The position numbers and the translations under genes are program-made. Shown piece by piece: positions 36,449 to 48,766 of a stretch of 64,000 bases of DNA. Within the stretch, counting starts at the first letter, position 1. Every line of letters begins with the position of its first letter. Origin of the DNA: Henckelia pumila (Eukaryota > Streptophyta > Magnoliopsida > Lamiales > Gesneriaceae); contig NW_027331831.1 of NCBI RefSeq assembly GCF_033568475.1, forward strand, positions 10,602,001-10,666,000, read 5' to 3'. A model generated the notes under the pieces. It made no database searches and was not told the origin of the DNA. It was given only the letters and a program-made list of their open reading frames with translations.

Positions 36449-37972
36449 CGGTCGTCGTTTGAGGTACATGTCCTTTATGTTTTCTTGTTTTATTCCTTGA
36501 GGACAATGAATGTACCAAGTTTGGGGGGTTGTAAGATCTGATAATTTGTTGCTTTTGTTTTGTTTTGTTGTTTTTCTTTTAGTTGTTTTGATTTTTAGGA
36601 AGTATTGTGTTGCGTTGGTGGTGAGATGAAATTAATTGAAATAAAAACTGTTGTTGCGTTGTGAGTTGGTTTTTTGGTGAATGCTTTCGAGAAATCAAGA
36701 ATGACATGGAAAGATGGTCAATGATGTGAGATTTTTGTTTTGTAACTGAAATCCATGACTGTCCACTTATCTGACCAAAATTTTGAATGAATGGAACCAA
36801 GTGAATGATTGATCTCCTATACACTCTGTAATTTGTGCTTGCATCTGAATCTTGAAACATACAAACATAGAGATGATTGAGACATTGTTTAGATTTTGGG
36901 CTTGATTTTGTTGAAAAATGTTTATGCCTAGTTGCCAATTTGAGCTTTCACGAATTATATGAGTACTTGAGGTACATGCTGAGAGATGATTGAGGCATTG
37001 CTTGGATTTTGGGCTTGATTTTGTTGAAAAATGTTTATCCCTAGTTTCCCATTTGAGCTTTCACGAATTATATGAGTACTTGAGGTACATTATGAGAATT
37101 TGTTGAAAATCATCGTTTACTGCTGATGATTATTTATTCTGCACTGATTAGAATTTGTATGATTTAATTGTGGATTGAGACTTGTCTAGAACTAGTTCGG
37201 ACACCCATCGAGGCGAAATACGAGCATAACTGTGATTAGGAATGATTTATGCAATTTTTCTGAAATTCGTTTGTGCCTTTCAAGCTACCTTTTGATGCAT
37301 ATTGTCCCTAGTACCTTGTTCGAGCCTTATTGAAAATCGAATGACATGCGTGCAAATGTGTGATAAACCCTCATTCGTCATCGTTTCAAGGTCCTACATT
37401 AACTACCTATGAATAGCCTAAACATTATTTCCTACCTTTAAGGGAGTAATTTGAATGTTAGAATTTTATGTGCTCCTATTTTATATTTGTGAATATGGAA
37501 TGATGTGGTGAAAAAGAATTGAAAAAGAAGAAGGTAGTAGTGAAAAAAAAAGTGATGAAAAAGACTTGAAAAAGTTGAGAAAAGAAAAAAAAAATGAATG
37601 GGGTGAAGAAAAAGTGTGAAATTTGAATGAAAATGAGTGGAAATTAGAGATTGAACATCATTTACTCCCTCTTTTGAATTCTTATTCCTTCGTTTGTAGC
37701 CATCAGCCAGACCTTACGTTATAAGCCGATTAAGTCCTATTGACCGAGTCAAAGTTGCCCAATATACTAGTGGAGAGGGGTTGCGTGAGTCTAGCTTATG
37801 GATTGTCGATTGACACTTTTAATGAGTATGAATTTTTTTATCAAAACACGCACACACTACGTTTGTAGCCATAATAATTCTTGATGGTTCTAGTTGATTC
37901 ATATGTGTTGGGAGTTTTGAGTTTTGTGTTAGTTTTGTTCGGGACGAACAAAAGTTCAAGTTTAGGGGAATT
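36449..37972 (+). other. 3' untranslated region and polypurine tract of the right arm
   Basis: The sequence mirrors 31393-33041. It has AAGTTTGGGGGG soon after gag (near 36518) and a second polypurine tract AAGTTTAGGGGAATT immediately before the LTR start at 37973. A short direct duplication of the GAGATGATTGAGGCATTG segment lies at 36870-37100. No gene is seen. Confidence 0.65.
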
Positions 37973-38256
37973 TGATAAATGCATTTTGTGCACTTAATTT
38001 GTATATGATTTTTACTTGACTTTTGTGATTTATTGAGAGATATTGCGTGAATTGCTGTTGTTTTTGTATGGTAGAAAATAATGGACTTTTATGAAGATAA
38101 GTGGAATATGCCTAAAAGATGGGAGTTTAAAGGAAGAATCAAGAGTTGAAAGAGAGAAGAAAAAAGCCAAATTCGAGGTGAAGGCGCGCCCGCGCCGAAA
38201 GAGGGGCGCCCGCGTTGTTTGTGAAGAAATTGGGGGAGAAAATGCAAGGAAGAGGC
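37973..38256 (+). repeat. 3' LTR (+) of the right arm, truncated after ~284 bases
   Basis: It starts TGATAAATGCATTTTGTGC after the polypurine tract and runs through the GGCGCGCCCGCGCC motif zone. It then switches at about 38256 to a leader-like piece (38256-38500) also found at 34783-35010. Confidence 0.75.
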
Positions 38257-38499
38257 TCCTCTCCTTCTTCACTTTCATCCAATTCCTCTCTACCCTAATT
38301 CTCTACATCTTTATTCCATCCTCACGTCGCCAGTTTCTCTGCTATTCAGAATTTACATCTCGGCTATTCCATCTCATTCTCCCATACATCTAACCTCCAT
38401 CTTCTTTTCCATACTCTTCTCAAGGATGGCCGTTGTTACCAAGCTACACAAGGCGCTAGGGATACTTGAATTTCTGTGGGATAACAGGGGGCAGCCAGA

Positions 38500-38975
38500 T
38501 ACTCTTCTCGACAGCTTATCTTTTCCGACTTCAGACAGATGAGCAGAAATAATGACAGGGCAAGTATAATTCTCACCAAGGAATGCATAACATAAATGTT
38601 CAGGCAATTCTTTAAGATCATGAGTTTCAGTAGATACCTTAGGTGCACTATTTTCCAATGCTTCAGCTTCCTTAGTACTCACCATTTTTTCTTTCGGAGC
38701 TCCCTCAAGGAATGCTTCTTGTTCATGTATCTTTCAATCCTCTTCCTTATCAAATACCTCATCCGCCACCAAACGTCTTTCTAGTGGATCAGTAATGTCT
38801 GCACATGAAAAAGAATTATGAGAATTAATAATTTCAATACTTTTACATGTACTTACCTCGTTTGGTCCCCTCATGATGTGATAAATATTGAAAATCACAG
38901 CTTCACCACCAACTCGAAGTGTGAGCTCTCCCCTCCCTTGTGGACGTCGATTAGCGCGCGTGCAGTAGCTAGAAA
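38500..38975 (-). pseudogene. Ty3/gypsy pol fragment (protease end to RT start)
   Basis: On the minus strand the frame shows ARALIDVHKG near 38960, typical of the end of the gypsy aspartic protease domain. It then shows MRGPNE, ADITDPLERR and ELPEHLCYAFLGE followed by CPVIIS, the conserved lead-in to the reverse transcriptase of Athila/Tat-type elements. A frameshift shortly after the protease motif and a stop near 38730 disable it. It is the only pol sequence in the 10-kb composite, which suggests a pol-bearing relative contributed this part. Confidence 0.75.
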
Positions 38976-40282
38976 AATATTCAGTACTTGTAATTATAAT
39001 AGTCCTAATTTTATTTAGAAAATTAAATTTTAGAGATTTGCTGAATAATTAAATAAATAGAAAAAATTATCAAGCTCACATACACACAATTCTTAAAAGA
39101 TTATCAATCAAAGAGAAATGGTCTAGAGGTTTTGATTTCACCTGGTCTCGACAATATTCATTCCTAAATAATCTATTTCATGAATTTCTTTCAATTAATA
39201 ACCAAGAACACTTAAATTATTCTATTTCCCTCTCCCGAGCAACAAATAGAGTATATCGATTACAGTTCAATTTCAATATTCCTATTAAAAATCTAGTTGT
39301 ATTGATATGTGTAACACGATGTTCCTTATAGGTTCTATTAAAGACATACACTCTCCCGATCTATATAAACAATTAATAGTGTAGTTTTTATTGATCCTAT
39401 TCAAAATCGCTTCTCCCGAGTGCCGGATTCCAAATAAATATAACAACTCAATTTATGGCCAGTAAATTGAAAATACATTCAATTCTAGAAACACAATTAA
39501 TCTGCAGAAATTCAATTCATTAAAATCAAAGATTCATGAATATGTCTCAACCAAGCTACGTCAACCTCTGGACTAGAAAAGTTTAGTTCATACTCAAATT
39601 CAAAACAAACCAAATCATGTTTAATAATTCAAACATAATTCCACAATCAAAAAAAATAAATAAAGATGAAATAACAAATTCGTAGTCTTTCTTCCGTGTC
39701 CGGTTGAAAAGCTCTGTCTTTGTTCCAAGTATTCTTCAAACCACGATCCAAAATCTCACAAAATAATGCTCTCAAAAGTGTTGTGTGTATGGCGGCTAGA
39801 TAGATCCTCATATGACCCAGAAAAACTCCTTTTATATGCCCTAGAAAACGTCCAAAATATCCCAAGAAAAACCCAAAAGTTTCCATAAAATCTCGGACTT
39901 CTCAAATCTGAAAATCCGACGGCGCGGGCGCTCAGTGGACACGCGCGGGCGCGCCTTACTCTCGCACATTTATTCTTCAAAAATCACCAGACGGCGCGGG
40001 CTCGCCTCTTCCTCGCATTTTCTCCCCAATTTCTTCACAAACAGCGCAAGCGTCATTCGGTGCGGGCGCGCCTTCACCTCGAATTCGGCCTTTTTCTTCT
40101 CTCTTTCAACTCTTGATTCTTCTTTTAAACTCCCATCTTTTAGGCATATTCCACTTATCTTGATCAAAGTCCATTATTTCCTACAATACAAAAACAACAG
40201 CAATTCACGCAATATCTCTCAATAAATCACAAATGTCAAGTAAAAATCATATACAAATTAAGTGCACAAAATGCGCTTATCA
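38976..40282 (-). repeat. Long LTR (-), right outer end
   Basis: On the minus strand it starts TGATAAGCGCATTTTGTGC at 40282, has the GCGCGGGCGCGCC-like motif zone at about 39915-40070, a TATA box (CATATAAAAGG) at about 39828-39838, and an AT-rich downstream part. Its inner boundary is unclear because it passes directly into the pol fragment without a primer-binding site or gag. Confidence 0.7.
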
Positions 40283-41820
40283 GTATTTTATTTTACGAGA
40301 CCATTGCAATTGACGAGTAAAAATTTGGATTATGCGGTTTAGGCTCTAATTGATAAATTTGGTAGAATACGGCAATCTGATTCTTGATTGGCCTCAATAT
40401 GTATCTACGACATTCAGGTTGATTTCTTTGAAATCAAAGCATTGTGTGTTGATATTATAGTACATAACCAATGAGCTTTACTCTTATCATATAATTTTCC
40501 ATGTTCATAGATCAATGGCGTCGAGTTGATTGCTACTGAAGTTAGAACTGAGTACAAGTAAAATAATTTCTCCCTATTTATGATGAGTGCTTATATATGT
40601 GGATGGAGCGGGTCAGACTTCAACCAAAGTTTATTAGAACAGGTCCCTTGGTGTGATTTCCCAAGTATCGGTATAACTTAAATTATCATTATGCTGAAGT
40701 TGAATAACTGTAGTTTGTATGGGATTTCTTTAATATACACAGTAGTATATTTATAACCAAGTTGGCAATTTTAATCTTGATTTACATGTAGCGACATCCT
40801 GTGTCTCGGTCTATGTTATGACGATTATGAACATGTCATACACACACAGACGCTTGAAAAGTGTGCATCAGTCAATTTATCTGCCAATTGATGCGCAATT
40901 TTCGTTAGAGCTAAGCTCCTAAAATTACAAATGAAGAGTTGAATACTTGGAATCTTGTTAGACAGGGAAACCATGGCTCTATGATGTCTGTCATAACATA
41001 TAAATAATCACCTTTTTTATTATTTTGGATTCAATCCATGCCATGGCTTAGTTGAGTTAACCTCAATTAGGTATTTTTATTGACTTAATGGCTTGTCATA
41101 TTTCGTGTATGATTATATAATAGACTCGTCAAAGGGTTATCCATATAGATTAAGGGAAAAAAATTCCAATTGCAATCGAGAAGTCGTCGTTTAGATTATC
41201 TTATTTACATGCTGAAGGTCAATCTAACTCTTAAGATATCATAGATACACGCAAAATAGTCAATACTTGTTCTTAAATCAGCATCGGTTTACCTGTTTAA
41301 CAACTTGGTTTTGTTTACAAGAGAATCTAAGTGCATTCTGCAAGTTGTAAAGATTTAGATCTTTAATTAATTCAGTTCTCGATTAGAAAAAAACCAAGTA
41401 TGCTTGTAGTTATATGTAAACAAGAACATCTTTATTTAGCTGTCACACTTCATAATGCTTCATTGTCTGGCTAGCTGTTAAGTTTATTATTGTTTTCATT
41501 ACGAATTATTTTAATCACGAAATGAGACGACCATTTACACACAAGAGTTCGCATGGTCTCTGAGAAAATGTCTTATGTTGTGTATGCAGGTTCTTGAAGG
41601 CGGAAGGGACGAGATTCTGGTTATTGTATGCACCTAGATTTCGCCACTGGATGCTGTTGGAAGATAATTTTCAAGTGTGTTGTGCTCTTGTAGATACATG
41701 GATGTGTTTATATAGGTTTTTTGTTTTTCCAGGATGGCTGCGTTCGAGCTCTGTGAAATGGACTACTCTCTATCGTTGCACCAATTAGTTGACCTTTTGC
41801 ACTATTTGGTGGCTATACAT
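40283..41820 (+). other. Possible small exons of an unresolved spliced gene
   Basis: Segment 40511-40557 is bounded by AG and GT and is open in the frame INGVELIATEVRTEY. A segment starting at 41590 after TGTATGCAG continues that frame to a stop near 41788. Together with 30166-30196 the phases agree, and if real, the 10-kb composite would lie in an intron. I recognise no protein family, and a non-coding transcript or chance is equally possible. Confidence 0.25.
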
Positions 41821-42501
41821 GTATCTCAAAATTTTCTTGAATTTGTGCTTCGTTTGGTGATTTTTGAAGATGAATGATATTCTCTATATGTATGTGAATC
41901 TGTTGCGTGATATCTTTTTTTTTTTTTTATGATTATATTTTCTAGGATAGAAAATATCTGTGAAACGGGTGGATCTCATATATATCTAAAGAAAAACAAA
42001 ACATTTTATAATGAGTTGGGTCATTTTGTGTATTTTTTAAAATTATTTTTTTAATGTGTGAGTATATTATATTTTAAAAATCACATTCAACATTAAATTT
42101 GGTCAACTTTTGGTGTTGACATATCTTGTGATGACAATTTGACTGTTAAAACAGAGTACTACTTGCTATTCAATTATGGAATAGTAAAAGGTTCCTAATC
42201 ATATTACTCGCAATAATTTAATTAATCTGACAGTAAATCTAAGCACCGCCCTAATTTTTTGGCTTTGAAAAAGACTAATGTGTGGTTAAAGAATATACAC
42301 ACTAATACCCCTAATTAAAAAGTCCATAACTGTTTGATTAATAGTTGTTGGATGATAATACACATATTCAATTATATATCTTTAATTAAATACTCATTAT
42401 ATCAAATTATTTGTTTTGAAGGGGAGGAAAAAAGGCATATTTCAACAAAAAATATAAATTAATAACATATGATAAGATGATATCATAATTAATATATTCA
42501 A

Positions 42502-42781
42502 GGAAAATAATATTTTTGGTACTATATATATTTGTCGAATTTCGGAATTAATCTTGTATATTTCAATTTTTGATAATTTTAATTGATTTTTTTATCGGAA
42601 CTGTTGATGCGACACTACAGATGTCAATGTGCATATGTCCAACATCGTACCACATCGAGACAAAAAACTAAAAATTGAATAAAAAAATATTAATGTTAAC
42701 TAAAACTTAAATTTGACAAAATATAAAGTATTAAAATCGCAAATAGATAATTATATATGACTAAAAATACTTTTTTTTCCC
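42502..42781. mobile_element. Diverged Mutator-type MITE
   Basis: The ends GGAAAATAATATTTTTGG and its imperfect complement (...ACTTTTTTTTCCC) match the terminal pattern of the elements at 45216 and 53270. The centre has the same ACATCG/GTCAA-type words. No target duplication remains, so it is an old copy. Confidence 0.5.
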
Positions 42782-43903
42782 GATTTGTAAATATAGATCT
42801 TGAATATACAATAATCAATATGAGCTTCTCTGAATACGCACGATTTGTTTAGCTTAAAATAGTGTAGCACTGAAATATGTATTTAGCAATGCCATTAAAA
42901 AGGTATAATTAATAATTAAGTTTTCCAAAGTCCAACCACGTTAGTTGAAATGACTAGATTCAGGAACAATTCTTTGGTCCACTTGACGCTTTGCAAAGAC
43001 CAAATTTAACTTATATTTTTCTATTGCATATTCCCAATAAAAAAGGGCATCGAACAAAAGGCTTCATGTGTTCTCTTTCTTTGAATTGAATTAATTAACG
43101 TTGGACGGCGTTGTGTTGCAGCTTGCAAAAATCTAGGACAAAATATAAATTATTTGTAAAATGAATATACAAAATAATAATTTTAATTTTCTTCTAGTAA
43201 GTTGGCCTATATCGGATTTTGATAACTTAATTCGTGAAATATATTTTGATGTAATAATTCGATTTTGTTTGCTCTCTTAATCTTTTTTAAGAATAGTACT
43301 GACTTGACATCGATCGGATGATTTTTCCATTTGAAATATTAGAGATTAAGAGATATTGCGTATATTTTAAGAGAAAGTATATGTATGCACAACTTAAAAA
43401 TTTGTTCTTTTCAAATGAAATTATTACTCGGCTTAGTATTTGTTGGATCTGGTCGTTTCATCAGAAGTCAATTGATGATGCATGACTTAAGCAATTAATC
43501 ACTACATAAATATGGTTTATTAAATGGTAATATGTAATCTAGAGGAATAAATTATATATATTTGATCCACAGCATTAGTACGATCCCCTATTAATTATAT
43601 TTTAATTATGCGGTTGGATTTCATGAACATCGCCTCGTTTAAAGTCTTAGGAAAGGACATAATTACATATATATGTTGGCGTGAGTTATTTGATCCATTA
43701 ATATACTATTATTAAAATGAAAAATAATGTACGTCAAAAAAAATGAAAAATAATGACCAAATGCAAGGTATATATAATTTCAAATTCTGATGTTTTATTT
43801 CTCATAAAAATGTTATATATAGGATGAATGATATACATATAGTTACACGTAATCTTTAAAATTACAAAACTATCTCAAATACACTTCTAAAAGAGTTAGA
43901 GTA

Positions 43904-44427
43904 TAGAGATGGCAATGGGAAGTGTGATCCCAATCCCCGATTTTTGTTATCGGGATTCCCCGTCCCCATCTCCGCAAGACCAAATCTTCATCCTTGCCCC
44001 ATACTCGTTTCTATCTAATTGAAGAAACTCCAAAACTAACAACACAAAGATTAAATTTCATTATATTTCATCATCGCTCAAATAATATAGAAATGCTAAT
44101 GAGAAAGACTCGATTTGTCATCTGCATCTCTGCATTATTCTTGACCCAACCAAAATTAAATCATCACCACCATCATTTACTTCAAATATTGGATGAGTTG
44201 ACAAAAAATACTCAAATTTAATTAAACAGTATTGATACAAGAATTCAATTATATAAATAAATTAATACTAATATTATTTAAACATACAAACATTGTAATT
44301 CATAGTTTAATAAACAAAAAACATGAAATCATATCATTATCATTAGGGCGATAGTTCAATCATGAACGAGATTTGAAGGTTATGGATTTTGATTTTTTGA
44401 GTTAATTGTTAGGAAAAGTTATTGTTA

Positions 44428-44460
<33 letters not shown>

Positions 44461-44613
44461 GGGACTTTAGGAGGGTTTGGGATGAGGATAGCTTCTCGCC
44501 TTCTCCCATACTCGTCCCAAATTTGATTCGGATATTTTTCAAATCTTCAAGCACGAATCCATACCCGAAACTTATCCTCAAACCCGTCTCTCATTTTGGG
44601 TTTTCCCATTGGT
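43904..44613. repeat. Degenerate repeat bounded by GGCAATGGG-type words
   Basis: The left end AGAGATGGCAATGGGAAG and the right end TTTTCCCATTGG are partly complementary. Inner CCCCGTCCCCATC-like and GATGAGGATAG words resemble a widespread plant non-autonomous element. The boundaries and superfamily are not certain. Confidence 0.35.
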
Positions 44614-45215
44614 AAAAATTTTCATCATTAACTGTGTGTAACATTCTTTGGACATCTAACATAACTCTTTTTCTAATATGTTAAACTTAGAAAATTGGAC
44701 ATTATTAGCAGTTTTATTTAGATGGTATTATGTGAGATAAGACTTGAAGATTTGAAACTTTGAATTCTTATCCACCATGCATGCAATTAAACTCCATTTA
44801 ATATTGCGGACCATATACATTTACATGACTAATAGTCAAATAAATTCAAAATAAAAGTGGTAATAAATATTCATGGCCAAACGCCTGTTCTCTTATAGGA
44901 AATTGAGCCATTTTTGTGTACGAATCGTCAACTAAAACCTGTTGAATTTATACAAACCATACAAAACCTAAGTGTCGCGCTCGATAGACTTTCTTACATC
45001 TTGATTTAAATTTTGAGTAGTTGAATTTTCGCATCGTCAAAATGTAAATTGCATCGACCCATTAGAGATTTCGACAAAAAGAAGCAACTTAAAATCGTTA
45101 TGCAAAATTATGTATATATATAGTTCCCGACTGATCGATGCACGCCAAAACTGACTGATCGATGCACTAAAAAACGAACGACTTTTTTAGAATGATAGAA
45201 GGTAATTTATTATTA

Positions 45216-45533
45216 GGAAAAACTGCAAATTTGGTCCTATATGTTTGTCACTTTGCGATTTTGGTCCTCTATGTTTTCATATTTCAGTTTTAGTCCTGCA
45301 TGTTCTGAGTTTTGACAATTTCGGTCTTTTTTACTCGAAAATACTTACGTGACACTGTACACGTCAGCTCCACATCAGCACTGAATTGGTGTCACGTCAA
45401 CGCTACATCGGAAAAAAAGACTAAAATTGCCAAAAAAATAAAGATAATTGACTAAAACTAAAATATGAAAATATAAAGTACTGAAATCGCAAAGTGCCAA
45501 ATATATATACAGTACCAAAAAAGCAATTTTCCC
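45216..45533. mobile_element. Mutator-type MITE with 9-bp target duplication
   Basis: This 318-bp element has long imperfect terminal inverted repeats (about 85 bases; GGAAAAACTGCAAATTTGG against GGGAAAATTGCTTTTTTGG). It is flanked by TTATTATTA on both sides (45207-45215 and 45534-45542). The right copy runs into a longer TTA microsatellite, so part of the match could be simple repeat. Confidence 0.65.
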
Positions 45534-45570
<37 letters not shown>

Positions 45571-45956
45571 CACACATCTATATATATTTATAACTTCAAC
45601 TCGATCGACTAGTTATTTATTGTAAAATATATAAGAGTTGGCCATTCTAATTAAAAAAAAAAAAACAAACATTAAAAGAGTTGACACTCTTGAAAGTTGA
45701 CAATTTCGTATTTTGTGTGTGTACATAACATGCTAAGGTAAGCTCTAGGGTCTGACTTTTCTAAAAAATTTGTATCTATTTATTTTATATATCATAAAAG
45801 TCAAAACTCTGGACTCGTGTATTATAAAATGGCATGTGTTTTTCATACGTAACATGCAAAAATCAACAAGAAAACAAAACAAGAAGCTAGCGCAGAAGCT
45901 AAGTTTGAAGAACAAGTTTACAAAGATTTTTACGTGGTCATATAGTCCGAAAAAAG

Positions 45957-48041
45957 ATGAGCGTTAAGGAAGAAGATATGATGATCTTTTCGGGGCCGCA
46001 GGCCGTTGAAGAAAGAATCACACAAGGAATTCATCAGGAGGTAATTGTTAATTTTTATTTTTATTTTTATTTTTTGGGAAATATTCAAGATTTTCAATTA
46101 TGATTTTGGGGTGTACTTCGTGTTAACTTTAATTTGGTGATATTGCAGGAGGATAATCTGAAATTAACTAAAGCGAAGATGGATGAAGTTGCAGAAGAAA
46201 ATAAGAAGCTGAAGTTGACTTTGTCGCAGATGATGAAAAATTACCAATCTTTGAAAATGAGTTTTGATGGCATATTCAAACAAGATGATCATCTCATTAA
46301 AGCTAATAAAGATTCATCTCCCAAGCCTGATGAATCAGAAGACCGGTCCGAGCTCGTTTGTCGTCTAAGCCTAGGGAGTTTTTCAGGTCAAGAAGATTGC
46401 AAGAAACAAGACAAGAAAATTAATCAAGAGAACAAACAGCTTAAGGAGCTTGTTAAAGCTGATGGACTTGAACTGGGATTGGACCACAAATTCCATTTAT
46501 GTGATTCTGGTGAAGCAACAAAGAATTCGAGCTCGGAGAACGACAGCGTTGATGAATCAAAGGAAGAAGAAATCGAGGCCGCTAAAGGATCTGTTAAAAG
46601 TTTGAAAAGTGCAAGAAGTGCTACAAGTGATGAAATCTTGGAGATTAATCCTGTGAAGAAGCCTAGGGTTTCCGTGCGAGCTGTGTGTGACACTCAGACG
46701 GTTAGTTATCGATTCATACGTTTCGGATCATTGATCTTTGTTGATTTTTTTTGTTATTCGAGTCAAAAGGGTATAATCCTGAAAAGTTTGAATTTTTTAA
46801 TCTGTACTTCAGATGAACGATGGATGCCAATGGCGAAAATATGGACAGAAGATAGCGAAAGGGAATCCGTGCCCTCGAGCTTACTATCGTTGCACAGCTT
46901 CAACTTCATGCCCTGTAAGAAAACAGGTATGTGAATTCTTCAAACACTTCTCAAAAAAGTGATTTGTTATGTTTCATGTATCTTGAAAAATAATGGTGAA
47001 TTAGTTAATATAATCAGAGAGTAAACCCTAATTTGTTCTATTACATGCATAGTTCACATGCATAGAGTAATGTTTATCCATATTTTATATACCTTGTGTA
47101 AAATAAATTGTTTTGACTTTCATATAGGGAGGGATTTGAGATTGCACTTTTAAACAAGATAAATTTTTGTATTATTTAAATTAAAAATAAGTTATTAAAT
47201 TATATGATCACTCCACTAATCATTTTATTGCCAATTATATTTCCAGGTGCAAAGATGTGCAGATAATATGGCCATACTAGTCACCACCTATGAAGGAACA
47301 CACAACCACCCTCTTCCACCTTCTGCCACAACCATGGCGTCGGCGACCACCTCAGCCGCCGCCATGCTCAACTGTGGCTCCTCGACCTCATCTCCGCCAA
47401 GACAAGGAATCTTTTCCACCTCCTCCGCCACCGCATCCAATTTCAATACATTTAACTTTTCTTCATCAAATAGTACTCTCACATCATCCTACAGTTTCCC
47501 AAGAGCATCCATCTCCACTTCTCAAACACACCCCACTGTTATCCTAGACCTCACCCCACCAAGCCACACCTCCATTCCATACAACAAATACAGTAATTCT
47601 TCAAGCTTGTATTCTTCCTTGCCGCGATCTTCTTCAACCTGCCTCAACTTTTCATCTGTACCCCATTCGGATTCTGGCTCTGTAGGGGTTTCTAAAACCT
47701 TGTTTCATGCCGAAAGTCATGCGTCGCCTTATTCTCAGCCTTATGTTTATAACAAGAATACTCAGGAAGACGTTTTGAGTATTGATGGAATTGGCGCTGC
47801 GGCTAAGGCTATTACTCATGATCCCAAGTTTCAAACGGCATTAGCCACTGCAGTCGCATCGCTTCTTGGCAATGGAGGTGGTGTCAATAATGTTCAAGGA
47901 ACAAACTCAGGACAGAACCTTACGTGGGGTGAGAATTTTGGTCTGAGTTTTTCGCAGCCATCGTCAAGAAATGGTGTTGCTGCGTGTGCCACTAGTTACT
48001 TGAGCAAATATCTCGAATCATTGAATCCACAGCAGAAGTAA
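45957..48041 (+). CDS. WRKY transcription factor, group IIb (WRKY72-like)
   Basis: A nuclear W-box-binding factor of 514 residues. Exons are 45957-46040, 46149-46700, 46813-46926 and 47247-48041, with in-phase GT-AG introns. Residues about 29-65 form a basic/leucine-rich coiled coil ([18 protein letters not shown]) typical of group II. WRKYGQK is at 219-225 and the zinc finger is C239-X5-C245-X23-H269-N-H271, the group I/II C2H2 pattern. The last intron splits PVRKQ/VQR, the V-type position specific to groups IIa and IIb. ELVCRLSLG and [10 protein letters not shown] resemble WRKY72/61/9. The C-terminal part is Ser/Thr-rich. No damage is seen. Relatives act in defence and stress; the exact ortholog is not determinable here. 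Its last ~390 coding bases are duplicated at 55327. Confidence 0.93.
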
Positions 48042-48675
48042 ATTGGCATCTCTTCCTTGTATTTTCAAGATTGGGATCAAGAATAAGGACAAGAAAATGT
48101 TTTTTTGTGCATTTAATGCTGGTTCCAAGGTCAAATTTTCTCATGTTTCACAATGTTTTTTTAGCAATGTTAGGTGATGAGTCGTGTAAATGATGTATTT
48201 GATGTTTGTGAGACATTCAAACAAGAACTGAAATGTGCAGTTTCTTAAGGATTTATTGATCCCCTTAGGTTGTACTACAACTTTGTACTAACTTTTGGTA
48301 TAAGATTTCCAAGGAAGATTCCACTGCTTGTATCTCCTTTTAACTTTCAACTCAAAAAATCAACAATAGTTGCAATGAAAATGTAAGGAAATTGATGGGA
48401 AATAGAGCGTTTGAAGGTTGAAAATACACTCGGCCGCATTGCCTAAAACTTCAAGTTTTCTTATTCACTGAGTGTGTAATAAGTCTAGCAAGAGTAATTT
48501 CAAACAGGGCAATGCATAGGGATAATGTCTTTTATATTTCAAGAATCACTCTATAAATGCAGTTTTAAAAGGCATGAATGTACCTTTTACGTGACCTTTT
48601 AAACGACCCGTTAATATATTCACGATTCATCGCTCTGTTCGTTGTGCTTTACAAACTCTGTATTGGATCAGATCA
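48042..48675 (+). other. WRKY 3' region
   Basis: This is probably the WRKY 3' UTR and spacer to the microRNA cluster. It is conserved in the second block at 55734-56380, so it was part of the duplicated segment. No separate gene is seen. Confidence 0.6.
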
Positions 48676-48766
48676 CACCAGGAGTTCCCCCAAACACTTC
48701 AGTGAGCGTGTTTCTTGAAGAGAACACTCAGTGAAGGGATTGAGGGAACTCTAGGGGAAACCCGAT
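48676..48766 (-). ncRNA. MIR395: MIR395 hairpin 1
   Basis: On the minus strand the 3' arm carries the miR395 mature sequence (CUGAAGUGUUUGGGGG...) at 48682-48702, 21 nt. The 5' arm GAGTTCCCTCAATCCCTTCA pairs with it apart from a few mismatches, with a short loop. In known plants miR395 is induced by sulfate starvation and cleaves ATP sulfurylase and SULTR2;1 mRNAs. The hairpin is the first of four direct units spaced 219-221 bases apart. Confidence 0.9.

Larger units (their letters stand above)
30230..40282. mobile_element. 10-kb palindromic LTR-element composite with inverted outer LTR heads
   Basis: The block starts with TGATAAGTGCATTTTGTGC at 30230 and ends with the reverse complement of the same LTR head (...CGCTTATCA) at 40282. 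GTATT flanks it on both sides (30225-30229 and 40283-40287). From the centre near 34500 two gag-bearing arms run outward: a minus arm to the PPT and LTR start at 31392, and a plus arm to the PPT and LTR start at 37973. Outside these are an extra LTR head on the left (+) and a pol fragment plus a long LTR on the right (-). The family looks Ty3/gypsy-like and largely gag-only. The arrangement is seen directly; how it arose is inference. Confidence 0.8.
41821..45956. other. AT-rich intergenic region with MITEs, no gene seen
   Basis: Apart from the three elements listed separately, the stretch contains TTA microsatellites (about 44420-44460 and 45534-45561) and no supported coding sequence. Its last part is the promoter region of the WRKY gene; no regulatory box could be singled out. 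Confidence 0.5.
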
